From CBDBKL01 sp965206675 (GTDB lineage: Bacteria; Bdellovibrionota; Bdellovibrionia; Bdellovibrionales; JAKFYE01), in the NCBI GenBank assembly GCA_965206675.1, contig CBDBKL010000006.1, positions 62,001 to 126,000 of the forward strand: 64,000 nt of DNA, given 5' to 3'. The position numbers and the translations under genes were made by a program. Numbering within the stretch: position 1 is the stretch's first letter; each line of letters opens with the position of its first letter. The notes beneath the pieces were generated by a model. It worked only from the letters and a program-made list of their open reading frames with translations, had not been told where the DNA came from and did no database searches. Of the stretch, positions 8,639 through 22,703 are shown in pieces.

Positions 8639-9358
8639 TTACTTAAGAGTTTTCTCAAAAGTGGTCCTTCTCTTGGTAGTAATCCTGCAGGGGTTTGACG
8701 TCCCGGAATCATTCCTAACACAGCAACACCGGGCCCCTACTGATCCAATACCTCCTGCTAATGCCCCAAGGGCAATGGGTCCCACTAATGATGCGGCCTC
8801 AAACCCAAACACAAGCGCGCTTAGAACTGTCCCTCCTACCCACATCTCAGATGAAAAGAATGTGGCCAACCTAAAATCTTCTTCTATCTCCTCTCGATCC
8901 ACATTTTTTTCTCCTATTCTTCTTAAGGCAAGAAGTGATCCTGGTATTATTGTTACTATTCCTGTCCCAAACGATGTCCCAATAATTTTCAATGCAGTGG
9001 CTGCACTCACTCCACCTATACCCGCCCCAGCTCCTACGGGTAGTGCCCACCACAAAGCTATCAGTGCACCTATGGCGGCAACGGAATATGTTATATTATG
9101 CCGACGTAGTAATTTTCTTAGCTCTTCGTAAGTGACAGCTTCTGTTAGTAGTGCACAATCATCAGATGCAATTACACATTTATAAATAGCAATGCCTTCA
9201 TCATATTCACTGTGTGATCTCAAATACCAAGGAAGATCAACCTGCCTTATATCAAGGTAGTAACTTGCATCATTCTTTGATTTCAAATCGGTTGCAGAAA
9301 CCTGAAACGAAGAAAACAAAACGGCAATTGCACTCAAAGCAGAAATAAAACTTCTCAT
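8639..9358 (-). CDS. secreted/membrane protein, unknown function
   Basis: I start this at the ATG giving MRSFISALSAIAVLFSSFQVSA, a clean signal peptide. An upstream in-frame start at 9406 would add 16 residues (MYKNISIDVKKVISVK) and cannot be excluded. The mature protein has two glycine/alanine-rich hydrophobic regions (about 95-150 and 180-215 of the longer form) that look like membrane hairpins, with a charged segment between them (GEKNVDREEIEEDF). The tail contains CCC and further cysteines. I do not recognise the family; the Gly-rich hydrophobic hairpins recall pore-forming or holin-like proteins only in composition. Confidence 0.6.
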   Translation of the reverse strand: MRSFISALSAIAVLFSSFQVSATDLKSKNDASYYLDIRQVDLPWYLRSHSEYDEGIAIYKCVIASDDCALLTEAVTYEELRKLLRRHNITYSVAAIGALIALWWALPVGAGAGIGGVSAATALKIIGTSFGTGIVTIIPGSLLALRRIGEKNVDREEIEEDFRLATFFSSEMWVGGTVLSALVFGFEAASLVGPIALGALAGGIGSVGARCCCVRNDSGTSNPCRITTKRRTTFEKTLK

Positions 9359-9604
9359 TTTAACAGAAATCACTTTCTTTACATCTATGCTAATATTTTT
9401 ATACAACTATCTAGAGACAAAATGGCATACTATAAAGATAAAAGCCCAAAGCAACTTATGCTGCTTTGAGCAAAGATCAATTTCATCACTTTAAACTATA
9501 ACTGCGTGTTTACAGATACAAAAAATGAAATTCTCTTAGGAGAATGAGCATAGATTTCTGATTCAGATAACTCTTTTCTTTTTTTCAAAATCAAGATTAT
9601 TTCA

Positions 9605-10795
9605 TCAATTCTTTTTGTAGTTCTCTAAAACTTCTACAACCGCATCCTCTTCATACCTTTTTGCCAAATCTAAAGCTGTTCTTCCAAATTTATTGACTGC
9701 TTCTATATCAGCCCCAGCTTCTAAAAGAGCACGTACAACATCAGGATTACCCCTACGTGCAGCCTCATGCAAAGCTGTAAATTGTGATTTATTTTTTGCC
9801 TTTATATCAGCTCCCGCCTCTAAGAGAACATACATAACAGAAGATCTATCCCCAACGGACAGCCAAAAGTAACGGGGTCATTTCCCTATTATCTCTGGCT
9901 TCCTTATCAACATCAGCTTTTAAAAGTACATGTGCCACCTCAGAGTTATCCTCACGAGCAGCCCAAGTGCAGAGCTGTCATTCCACTATTGTCTTTTGCT
10001 TCCTTATTAACTTCGGCTTCTAAAAGTATACGTGTTTGTATCAACGCTACCCATAGCCGCCAAATGCAAAGGGGTCATTTCCCTATTATCTCTAGCTTCC
10101 CTATCAACTCCGGCGTCTAAAAGAACGGGTATAACGGCCGTCTTACCCCAGCGGGCAGCCAAGTGCAGAGCTGTCCTTCCCTTATTATCTTTGGCTTCCT
10201 TATCAGCTCCGGCATCCAAAAGGATACGTGCAACATCAGCCTTATCCTCACGAGCTGCCCAAAGCAAAGGTGTTATTCCCTTATTATCTCTGGCCTCTTT
10301 ATTAGCTTCAGCCTCTAAAAGTACATGTGTCACATCAGAGTGACCCCAGCGGACAGCCAAAAATAGAGGTGTCATTTCCTTATTATCTCTGGCTTCCTTA
10401 TTAACCCCAAATTCTAAAAGCACACGTGCCACACCAGAGTAACCCCATCGAGCAGCTAAATGTAAAGCTGTAAATCCCCATCTGTTTTTAGCTTCCTTAT
10501 CAACTCCCTCTTCTAAAAGAATACGTACAATATCAGGATTACCTCGATAGGCCGCTTCATGCAAAGCTGTAGACTGCCATCTATTTCGTACCTCTAGATC
10601 TGCGCCTTCTCTTATCAACTTCTTTACTTTTCGAACATTATCCTTTCCTATAGCCACAAACAAAGCACGTTGCTTACCCCTCAAACCATCATCAAATGCA
10701 GGATATCTATCAACTACCGAAGAATTGAACACCGTTGAACAAGACAAACACAATGATAAAATACATAAAGAAAAAATATAAACTTTAGACTTCAT
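9605..10795 (-). pseudogene. ankyrin-repeat lipoprotein-like gene with several frameshifts
   Basis: 10007-10795 gives an intact front end: signal MKSKVYIFSLCILSLCLSCST with a lipobox-like LSLSC, followed by about six perfect ankyrin repeats of the type DNKGITPLLWAAREDKADVA. The frame then breaks near 10045. The DNA from 9836 to 10030 still encodes ankyrin repeats but only by changing frame at least twice (readable pieces RILLEAEVNKEAKDN, then WAAREDNSEVAHVLLKADV). The last repeats resume in 9605-9835. The repeat DNA is highly self-similar, so the damage could come from slippage or mis-assembly as well as true decay. An intact version would have about 12 repeats. Confidence 0.75.
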
Positions 10796-10910
10796 AGCTC
10801 TACTCTCTCACCTATTATCGGTTGAATGAAAGCCTCTCTATAGAAAATTATATTTCCCAAAAGAAAAGAGGATTGGCTATTTTGTCACATTAGCCCCCTC
10901 CCTCTTCCAA

Positions 10911-10947
10911 TAAAAAAACCCGACTCATAGAGTCGGGTTAAAAAAAG
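10911..10947 (-). terminator. rho-independent terminator of the rRNA operon
   Basis: On the minus strand the stem AACCCGACTC/GAGTCGGGTT with a four-base TATG-type loop is followed by seven T residues. It lies about 32 bp beyond the end of 5S rRNA, the expected end of the operon. Confidence 0.93.
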
Positions 10948-10978
10948 AAATTCAGTTTACCTGAATTAAAAATAAAAT

Positions 10979-11092
10979 TGGCATCGTGCTACTCTCCCAC
11001 AGAGTTTCCCCTGCAATACCATCGCCGCTGATGGACTTAACTGCTGAGTTCGGAATGGAATCAGGTGTTTCCCCATCGCTATCGACACCAAA
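10979..11092 (-). rRNA. rrf: 5S ribosomal RNA
   Basis: The minus strand shows the conserved 5S features: the GGTGTCGATAGCGATGGGGA start region, the loop A/B portion with CCATTCCGAACTC, and the GTAGCACGATGCC-type closing strand. It follows 23S by about 70 bp and precedes a strong terminator. Ends are estimated from terminal pairing. Confidence 0.93.
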
Positions 11093-11164
11093 AACTTAAA
11101 TAGCTCTTTAAAAACTCAAAAGAATCGATTCAGCAATTTTTTAAGCGAGAATTTTTTAGCGGTT

Positions 11165-14165
<3,001 letters not shown>

Positions 14166-14202
14166 TCCTCACTAAAAATAAAATTACTAAATCAATTCTA
14201 TT

Positions 14203-14218
14203 CAATTTTCAAAGAGCC
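14203..14218 (-). promoter_or_regulatory. boxA-like antitermination element upstream of 23S
   Basis: The minus strand reads GGCTCTTTGAAAATTG, close to the rRNA boxA consensus (TGCTCTTTAACA). A near copy, CGCTCTTTGAAAACTG, lies upstream of 16S at 16071-16086. Such pairs recruit the Nus/SuhB antitermination complex to rRNA transcripts. Confidence 0.6.
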
Positions 14219-14251
14219 AAGAGAGAAACATTAAAGCCTATAACTAAAAGT

Positions 14252-14328
<77 letters not shown>

Positions 14329-14472
14329 TCGCTCTCTCAAAACTAAATAGCTAGAAATGTTTTTGGGTAATGACCTAGGAAAACTATAAAGACAACTTTG
14401 TCCTTAGACATCATCGTTATCTTTATAAAATCTCGTCACGAATAAACACCTTCATGACAAAATACAATCCTT

Positions 14473-15987
<1,515 letters not shown>

Positions 15988-16070
15988 CGAAGAATTCAAA
16001 ATTCTTTAAAATTCAAAAATAAAACCGAAAAAATTTCGGTGGACCCAAAAACATTCTGTTTCTAGCTATT

Positions 16071-16086
16071 CAGTTTTCAAAGAGCG
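16071..16086 (-). promoter_or_regulatory. boxA-like antitermination element in the rRNA leader
   Basis: CGCTCTTTGAAAACTG on the minus strand, about 90 bp upstream of 16S. Nearby, at about 16087-16117, GGCCC...GGGCC arms flanked by A and T runs could form a leader hairpin. The rRNA promoter should lie between here and about 16440; I could not identify it with confidence. Confidence 0.55.
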
Positions 16087-16454
16087 AAAAAGGCCCAACT
16101 GTGCGGCCCCTTTTTACAAAGCCGATACACTCTAACACTGACCCTAACTGGGTTAAATCAGAAGCTTTCACAGCAAGCACTTTACACGAAACCCATTAGC
16201 TACAAGAACATAGCCTCACAGACCTCCACGCAGTTCTAAGGAAAAAGGGTAGAGTTGTCCAACAAAATCCTCCATGCCGCACCTACCCAAAATGTCCTGA
16301 TTTAGAAAACATGGAAACTTTGCTCCGATATCAACGGTTCACAATAATTAAGCAAGAAAATTTTATTTTGCAGCATACGTTGAATATCTCCTCGGCGCAT
16401 ATTAGGAAGTAGTGGAAGGCATCCAGAAAAAGGTTAAAGGGGGGAGACCTTTAC

Positions 16455-18260
16455 ATGTCCAAATCACCTATTGCATCTCCTTCATCGCCTCTTATATGGA
16501 TTATTAAGGGAATTCAACGACGGCTCCTTCCCTCTAAGAAATTTATTCCTGTATCTCAAAATTGGACTAAAAACACACTTTATAAAGTCAATAACTCAAA
16601 CTCCTTAAAGGCCTTTACCCTGTGCCTTCTTATTCTCTGTTTTACTGCCCACTCTCCCATGTCTTATGGACAAAAATCTTCTCCATCGCCTTCTTCCGAC
16701 CCCACAGAAACCGCAACATCTGAAGACGCCGATTTAGAACGTTTAACTGATCCTAAATTCTTAAGAGAAAAAAAGAGAATACAACAAGAGTTCTTTGAAG
16801 CCGCTGAAGCCGCTCTTACAACAGAATTAACACAAGTTGTAGAAGATCTTAAAGAGTTTCTTCCAAGAGCTATTGAACATTTAAATGAAAAAGTATCCAC
16901 CCATGGAAGAGATCAAGTTTTAGAGTGGGCCACAGAGTATGCCAATGAAAATGTTGAACACAAACGTCTTACTCTTGGACTTGTGGGTGAATCTAAAATC
17001 AATGCAATCTCTACAGAAGATAAAAAGTCAGAAATTCTTGTACAGTATGAAAAATCTCTTATTCTAAAGCTAACACTTCATTCAGCACCTCACTTAGCCT
17101 TCCTTGTCTATGATCCCAGAGAAATTAGTGCTGAAACAAACCCTCATCTTCAAAGGTATATTGCACGCATTCACACTGAGAGAAAACAAGCTGTTATTCT
17201 TTTAGGAATAAGAGATGGAGAATTAGCTATCGCCTCTGGGGAAACTGTACCTTCTCTTAAAGTTTTGAGCGACATGGGAAGGTGGTGGAAACAAAGGTGG
17301 AAAGCTGTATGGAGACCTCCTACATGGAATGATCTTTCACTCGGAGTTATAGCAGGTACAGCAAACGCTGTCTCAGCGGGTATAGCCATTCATCTTCAAT
17401 CCCTTCTCAACCAAACAACTTCGATGGAGGGACCACAAACTGATCCCAAAGTGATGGGTCTTTCATTCGCCTTTGCTTTATTTTTTGGATATTTTAATAA
17501 CACATATCTTGAATGGACAACAAAGGGCCACGTCGTTGCTCAATATCTTAAAAACTACACCAGCACACTTCCCTACAATCTCTTGGCTTTAACATTTGTC
17601 GATGGCGCATCTATTAATCCGCTCACACCAGAGGGACGTGTAGGTTGGGCCACTGCCATTGGGGTAGGCGTTTTATCAAATATTCTAAAAGTCCCAATGA
17701 ACAAGGCATGGCGAATTCGTAATCATAAACGTGTTAACACCGGAAAGTATTCTATACCCATTCCCTTTACCAATAAACGTATTGGCATACTACCTAAATC
17801 CAGAACTGAGATGCAAATTTTCCGTCAAATATTTGAAGTTCCAAAGTTATTAGCCTTACTGGGATTTGGCGTTTACTCAGTACAATTTTTAAACGCAACA
17901 ATTGATGGAGGAGATGTTTTATTTTTAGCATCAGGTCTTGCATGGTACCGCTACGCTCTTCATCAGGCAGAAAAATACGACCATCGAGAGCAAGTACAAC
18001 TCAGACGTATATGGAATAATATAACTGCTCCCATCAAAGATAGTCTTGGCGTACTTAGGGAATTCGTAACTAAAGGGCCTCAGGCAGGAGCCACTCGCGC
18101 ATGGTTAGCGGCAGAACATATTGATACTGAAATTACAATTCCCGCCATTAATAGAGTAAAAAACATCTGCCAAATAGCATTTGGAAAAAAACCAAAGCCT
18201 TCACAACGACTTTCCAAAGAAGACATAAATAACATCCTCTCCAAACTCACACCTTTATAA
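16455..18260 (+). CDS. multi-pass membrane protein of unknown family, paralogue 1
   Basis: The 601-residue product starts at an ATG with GGGGGGAG upstream. A hydrophobic signal-like segment (about 50-72: FTLCLLILCFTAHSPMSYG) follows a basic N-terminus and leads into a Ser/Pro/Glu-rich linker. A conserved soluble part comes next (about 90-285), then five or six hydrophobic segments (about 297-318, 334-352, 373-385, 401-415, 455-478, 487-505) and a charged C-terminal tail. It is closely similar along its whole length to the product of 20895-22685, including the blocks APHLAFLVYDPRE and NPLTPEGR. I do not recognise the family. The patatin-like gene and an ankyrin gene lie between the two copies. 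Confidence 0.75.
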   Translation: MSKSPIASPSSPLIWIIKGIQRRLLPSKKFIPVSQNWTKNTLYKVNNSNSLKAFTLCLLILCFTAHSPMSYGQKSSPSPSSDPTETATSEDADLERLTDPKFLREKKRIQQEFFEAAEAALTTELTQVVEDLKEFLPRAIEHLNEKVSTHGRDQVLEWATEYANENVEHKRLTLGLVGESKINAISTEDKKSEILVQYEKSLILKLTLHSAPHLAFLVYDPREISAETNPHLQRYIARIHTERKQAVILLGIRDGELAIASGETVPSLKVLSDMGRWWKQRWKAVWRPPTWNDLSLGVIAGTANAVSAGIAIHLQSLLNQTTSMEGPQTDPKVMGLSFAFALFFGYFNNTYLEWTTKGHVVAQYLKNYTSTLPYNLLALTFVDGASINPLTPEGRVGWATAIGVGVLSNILKVPMNKAWRIRNHKRVNTGKYSIPIPFTNKRIGILPKSRTEMQIFRQIFEVPKLLALLGFGVYSVQFLNATIDGGDVLFLASGLAWYRYALHQAEKYDHREQVQLRRIWNNITAPIKDSLGVLREFVTKGPQAGATRAWLAAEHIDTEITIPAINRVKNICQIAFGKKPKPSQRLSKEDINNILSKLTPL

Positions 18261-18350
18261 CTTATTTTAAAAATGCAGATTGATTCTCTTCTAAAGGATA
18301 AAAACTTCTAGACAGTTTTATACTTTTTACTAGGTTAAATGAAAATCCTA

Positions 18351-18359
18351 CCCCCCCCC
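18351..18359. repeat. homopolymer tract, 9 C, upstream of the patatin-like gene
   Basis: Nine C residues 88-96 bp before the ATG at 18447, in a region that should hold the promoter. A second nine-C run lies inside the coding region of the same gene at 18852-18860. Confidence 0.85.
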
Positions 18360-18446
18360 TCATAAGTGCTATTCTCTATGCTTAGCAAAAGAAATTTTGA
18401 AAAGTGTATAATTTAATCACATTCATCCAGAAAGGATATATTTATT

Positions 18447-19664
18447 ATGAGCCTACCACGAATTGTAAACTTCAAAAAATATCTAATATTAACCTTCTTA
18501 GTTTTAATGAGCTCAACTGGATATTCTAAATCTATTGAAAAAGTTTTAGTTTTAGAAGGACAAAATTTTAATACCGCTATTCATGTAGGAATTTTCGATG
18601 GCTTTGTACAGAATGGATGGGTCCCAGAGGTTGTCGTTGCCAGTTGTGGTGGGGCTATTGCAGCCGCTCTCATCAATGCCATTCCAGGTGTGGAAGAAAG
18701 AAAAGCTTTCTTACTATCAGAGGGCTTTTTTAATCTTTTGCAATCTGTAAAATACCGTGATCCTAAAATATTTAGCAATTTAGGTAATCTAATAAATAAG
18801 ACAATCGCTATGACAGACAGACGATCTAATATGCAAAAAGGTTACAGATCACCCCCCCCCATATTTAGCGGTTATTTGTTAGAAGTTCCAAATCATTTTA
18901 ACATAGAACCTTTCAATCAAAGTTTTAATCCATTAGGTACACGCATTGTTATTATTGGTTCAAAATTAAATTTTGGGCCACAAGATGTTGGAAAAAGAGT
19001 AACACATGAAAAATTGTATCAAGAAGTTTTCTTTACCGATACTGAAACGGCTAACCTACTCAGAAATGCAATATCGCCTGTTGCCATTTCTTTTCCAAAT
19101 AGTGCTGTTTCTCTGAAAACCCAAGTTATTACCGATCAATCACTTGGAGTAGCCTCAAGAGTTTCTATCACTGATCCTTATTTAATAAACCCTGCCCAAA
19201 TAGGGGACACATATTTCTTAGGAGGAAGTATTGATTTATATCCACTGGAAATAGGTTATAGGTTAGGTGATAACGTCGCAATGGTCTACCCAGGTCCTCA
19301 AGATTTCCTGGGACAATCCGCTTTAGGTTCTAGTTTTGGTTTCGATAACAATGCTCAATTACGTAAAGTAACAGGTATGTATGCAGATCATTGGATTGAT
19401 TTTTCAAATTTTGAAAGTTTGGGGGAACATCATTTTAGTGTTGTTGGAATGAATGTTATGGAAAACAAAATGAAGTTCAATTTACCGCAAGACTTTGAGA
19501 CCTTTAAAAGAAATATACAAGCTCAATGGGAATTTGGATATGCCAGGGCCGTAGAGGCACTACAACAGCCGCTCAACTCTAAACATCACATAAGAGGTAT
19601 AAATCGAAAAAATACCTCACAAAGAGTCTATAACGAAATTATACAAGCGCGAGATCTACAGTGA
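18447..19664 (+). CDS. secreted patatin-like protein
   Basis: The ATG is preceded by AAAGGAT and begins with a signal peptide (LILTFLVLMSSTGYSKS). The front of the 405-residue protein resembles patatin/RssA-type hydrolases: VLVLEGQNFNTAIHVGIFDG takes the place of the glycine-rich oxyanion loop. The segment ASCGGAIAAAL at about residue 69 is the nucleophile elbow, with Ala where the first Gly of G-x-S-x-G is expected. The catalytic Asp motif may be FLGGSIDLYP (about 258-267), where the family has D-G-G/A, so activity is uncertain. An in-frame C9 tract encodes Pro-Pro-Pro at 18852-18860; any one-base slip truncates the protein after the elbow. A lipase role is inferred from fold resemblance only. 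Confidence 0.65.
   Translation: MSLPRIVNFKKYLILTFLVLMSSTGYSKSIEKVLVLEGQNFNTAIHVGIFDGFVQNGWVPEVVVASCGGAIAAALINAIPGVEERKAFLLSEGFFNLLQSVKYRDPKIFSNLGNLINKTIAMTDRRSNMQKGYRSPPPIFSGYLLEVPNHFNIEPFNQSFNPLGTRIVIIGSKLNFGPQDVGKRVTHEKLYQEVFFTDTETANLLRNAISPVAISFPNSAVSLKTQVITDQSLGVASRVSITDPYLINPAQIGDTYFLGGSIDLYPLEIGYRLGDNVAMVYPGPQDFLGQSALGSSFGFDNNAQLRKVTGMYADHWIDFSNFESLGEHHFSVVGMNVMENKMKFNLPQDFETFKRNIQAQWEFGYARAVEALQQPLNSKHHIRGINRKNTSQRVYNEIIQARDLQ
18852..18860. repeat. homopolymer tract, 9 C, within the patatin-like coding sequence
   Basis: Nine consecutive C form three Pro codons (about residues 136-138). In the present length the frame is open. Gain or loss of one C would shift the frame, the typical layout of a phase-variable ON/OFF switch. 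Confidence 0.85.
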
Positions 19665-19678
19665 GTAGCGGATATTTT

Positions 19679-20335
19679 CTATTGTAATTCTGTCATCTCT
19701 AAAATAGAGATAACAGAATCTTGTTTAAACTCCCTTGCCACGTCTAAAGCTGTTCTTCCCTTTTTATCTTCTACATTCACTTTAACCCCAGCACCTATAA
19801 GAACACGCACAAGTTCACCTCGATCCCACCGTGCAGCTATATGTAAAGCTGTCCAACCTTTATCATTTGTCGCCATTATATCAACTCCAGCATCTATAAA
19901 AGTACGTACCATTCTATCATGACCTAGCATCACAACTTGCAAAAAAATTATCCCTCCATTTTTATCAACTCCAGTATCTAAAAGAACACGCAAAACCTCA
20001 CTCCCACCATGCCCTGCTGCAAATAACAAAGCCTTATATTCACGATCATATTCCTCTGCAGTTATATCAAAGCCGTCTCTTATGAAATTGTTTCTTATAA
20101 ACCTTCTTACAGACCCAACATCGTTATCCATCACAGCTCTAAAAAAACCCTCTGGCCAAGAGTCTCCCCGAAGAGCTGACAAAAGATGGTCTGCTGAGAC
20201 CTCCTCTGTACCAACTGCTGCAGGATCTCTATCAGTTAAAGAGGACTTAGAAGCTATCGAACACGACAAACTCAATAGCAAAATACATAAAGACAAAATA
20301 TAAGTTAACATTTTCATATCTCTCCCCTTTTTCAA
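19679..20335 (-). CDS. ankyrin-repeat lipoprotein-like protein
   Basis: The 218-residue product begins MKKGRDMKMLTYILSLCILLLSLSCSIAS. The likelier start is the second or third Met (MKMLTYI), followed by a lipobox-like LSLSC, so it is probably lipidated. About three ankyrin repeats follow in the C-terminal two thirds (around residues 110-215), ending NDKGWTALHIAARWDRGELV and DKKGRTALDVAREFKQDSV. The N-terminal signal closely matches that of the decayed ankyrin gene at 9605-10795, so the two are paralogues. It converges with the patatin-like gene, with 14 bp between the two stops. Confidence 0.75.
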   Translation of the reverse strand: MKKGRDMKMLTYILSLCILLLSLSCSIASKSSLTDRDPAAVGTEEVSADHLLSALRGDSWPEGFFRAVMDNDVGSVRRFIRNNFIRDGFDITAEEYDREYKALLFAAGHGGSEVLRVLLDTGVDKNGGIIFLQVVMLGHDRMVRTFIDAGVDIMATNDKGWTALHIAARWDRGELVRVLIGAGVKVNVEDKKGRTALDVAREFKQDSVISILEMTELQ

Positions 20336-20894
20336 TCTTTAGTATTTTTATTAGATATCATTGGTCTAACCTATATTGAAAGCTTTTTACTTAACACATA
20401 AGATCACTTTCGATTTTCAATGTCAGTAAGCAAGAGGAAAGCCCTATAGAAGTTGATTTGGAAATAGCTATGTTTATTTGAACGTCTTTTTCTTAAGCGC
20501 AAACCCCTACCCTAAATAAGACAAATACTTTTTGCAAACTTTATCTCTATCCTCACTAAAAATTACAAAATATGTTTTAATTTTATGACTTTTCCATCAA
20601 ACGCCATATAAGTAAATTCCCTTTTGAAAACAAAAAGATAGACAGAGTAACCCACGAATACAGTTTAAAACCTTACAAGAGTTCGAAAGAATAAAAATAG
20701 CCATTGACCCCGATACAGCCTTAAAGTAGAAAAGCCGAAATCAGGAATGAGTCAGTTCACTCACTCCTAAAAAGCAAATGCAATATATACCACCATAACA
20801 GCCAGTAAAAAAGGGGTTGTTAATTAAGGGGTAACCATAACAATTGAAAAGCATTTGTTTAAAGAGGATGAACGAAACTTAAAGGATAAGGGTA
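20336..20894. other. 559-bp gap without recognisable gene
   Basis: AT-rich sequence with no supported coding frame, RNA gene or strong hairpin. It must hold the promoters of the divergent ankyrin gene (left) and membrane-protein paralogue 2 (right). AAAGGATAAGGG just before 20895 is the ribosome-binding site of the latter. Confidence 0.4.
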
Positions 20895-22685
20895 GTGTTT
20901 AAATCATCCATCTACAGGAACAGGTTTATCTTCACACCGCTAATATATTGTCTCGTTCTCTGTTTTATTTTTCATCCCCCGATATCTTATGCCGTACCAC
21001 CAGAACAAAATACACAATCTTCTAATACTCAAAAAAACACCGATATAGAACTTTCTCCTGAAGCTAATGCCGAAGAACTCCCAAATACAGATGAGCGCAT
21101 AGACGATCCCGAAGTTGTAAAAGAAAGAATCAGAGTACAAGAAGAGTTATTTAAAACTTCCGAAGCCTCTTTAACAAATGAATTACAACCCATCGTAGAA
21201 GATCTTAGAACCTTTCTTCCAGTAGCTATTGAGCACTTAAGTGAAAAAGTGTCCACCTATGGTAGAGAAGAGGTTTTAGAATGGGCTAAGGGTTATACTG
21301 AACATAAACGTCTTACATTCGGCGAAGTCGGAGAATCCAAAATCAATTGGGTCTCTACAGAAGATAAAAAAGCAGAAATTCCTGCTCCACATAACGAAGC
21401 TTTTATTTTAAGATTAACTCTTTACTCTGCTCCTCACTTAGCCTTTCTTGTTTATGATCCTAGAGAAGTCAGTCCGGAAACCAATCCTCACCTTCAAAAG
21501 TATATTGCACGTATTCATACTGAAAGAAAACAATCTGTTATTCTCTTAGGGGTAAGAGATGGGCAGTTGGTTGAAGCCTCTGGAGAAGCTACACCTCCTC
21601 TTAGAGTTTTAAGCGACATGGGAAGATGGTGGGGACAAAGGTGGAAGGCTGTATGGGTTCCTCCCAATATAAACGATAGCTCATTAGCGGTTGCAACTTC
21701 AATAGCTAATACAGCTTCAACAGGTATAGCTATTGGAGCACAATATCTTACCAGTCAAATGACTCAACAATTTCAAGATAACCCCCAATCCATAGTAATG
21801 GGTGATTTGCTAAACGAACCTATCCTTCTGAATATTATGTCCGTTGGTGGACCTTATATTGATCCTAAAGTAATGGGTCTTTCATTTGGCTATACCTTAC
21901 TATTGGGAATTTTTATTAACACCTACCTTAAATGGGTAACTAAAGGTCCTTCCATTGCTCAATATTTTAAAAATTATACGAGCACACTTCCTTTCAATCT
22001 CTTGGCTCTAACATTTGTCGATGGCGTATCCATTAACCCACTCACACCAGAAGGACGTATAGGTTGGGCTACCGCAATTGGAGTAGGAGTTTTGGCAAAT
22101 ATGGTAAAGGTCCCTATGAATAAAACCTGGCGAATACTTAGTAACAAACGTGTTTTAACAGGAAATTATTCTATCCCCATTCCTTTTAGTGACAGAAGCA
22201 TTGACATCTCCAAATCTCGAACTCATTACCAAATATTCTATCGACAAATTTTTGAAATCCCCAAATTACTAGCCCTACTGGGCTTAAGTGTTTTCTCAAT
22301 AGAGTATGTCAATGCAATGATTGATGCGGGAGACGTCTTACTTTTAGCTTCACTTGTCAGTTGGTATCGCTATGCTCTTTATCAGGCAGAAAAACACAAC
22401 CATCGGTCTCAAGTACAACTTAGACGCACATGGAATGCTATGGTTTTTCCCATCAGAGAAAGCCTCGGTATACTGAAAGACACTCTTACAAAAGGACCTC
22501 GGGCAGGAGTGGATCGTTCACGATTAGCCGTCGAGTATATGAACTCTGAAATTGCAGCACCCATAGCTGGTAAAGTCAAAAATGTTTGCCAAGTGGCCTT
22601 TGGAAAAAAATCAAAATCTCCACAGCAAAAACAGCTCTCCAGAGAAGATATTGATAACATTCTCTCCCAAATCACCCCTTTATAA
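20895..22685 (+). CDS. multi-pass membrane protein of unknown family, paralogue 2
   Basis: The GTG start follows AAGGATAAGGG closely. The 596-residue product has a signal-like N-terminus (FIFTPLIYCLVLCFIFHPPISYA), a Glu/Asn/Thr-rich linker, a soluble region and five to six hydrophobic segments, in the same order as 16455-18260. Identical blocks include APHLAFLVYDPRE, PHLQ-YIARIHTERKQ, VLSDMGRWW and NPLTPEGR. Compared with paralogue 1 it has a shorter N-terminus and an extra stretch of about 25-30 residues between the first two membrane segments (around 300-330, FQDNPQSIVMGDLLNEP). Both end in a near-identical RLSKEDINNIL/QLSREDIDNIL tail. No known family is recognised. Its 3' end abuts that of fadE with 18 bp between the stops. 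Confidence 0.75.
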   Translation: MFKSSIYRNRFIFTPLIYCLVLCFIFHPPISYAVPPEQNTQSSNTQKNTDIELSPEANAEELPNTDERIDDPEVVKERIRVQEELFKTSEASLTNELQPIVEDLRTFLPVAIEHLSEKVSTYGREEVLEWAKGYTEHKRLTFGEVGESKINWVSTEDKKAEIPAPHNEAFILRLTLYSAPHLAFLVYDPREVSPETNPHLQKYIARIHTERKQSVILLGVRDGQLVEASGEATPPLRVLSDMGRWWGQRWKAVWVPPNINDSSLAVATSIANTASTGIAIGAQYLTSQMTQQFQDNPQSIVMGDLLNEPILLNIMSVGGPYIDPKVMGLSFGYTLLLGIFINTYLKWVTKGPSIAQYFKNYTSTLPFNLLALTFVDGVSINPLTPEGRIGWATAIGVGVLANMVKVPMNKTWRILSNKRVLTGNYSIPIPFSDRSIDISKSRTHYQIFYRQIFEIPKLLALLGLSVFSIEYVNAMIDAGDVLLLASLVSWYRYALYQAEKHNHRSQVQLRRTWNAMVFPIRESLGILKDTLTKGPRAGVDRSRLAVEYMNSEIAAPIAGKVKNVCQVAFGKKSKSPQQKQLSREDIDNILSQITPL

Positions 22686-22703
22686 AAAACTGACCTATAA
22701 ATT

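Noticed and set aside
8661..9131. 156-residue plus-strand frame
   Set aside because: Antisense shadow of the secreted/membrane protein at 8639-9358, which has a signal peptide and sensible composition.
18447..19664. Treating the secreted patatin-like gene as a second CBASS effector
   Set aside because: It has a signal peptide, altered catalytic motifs and no CD-NTase neighbour.
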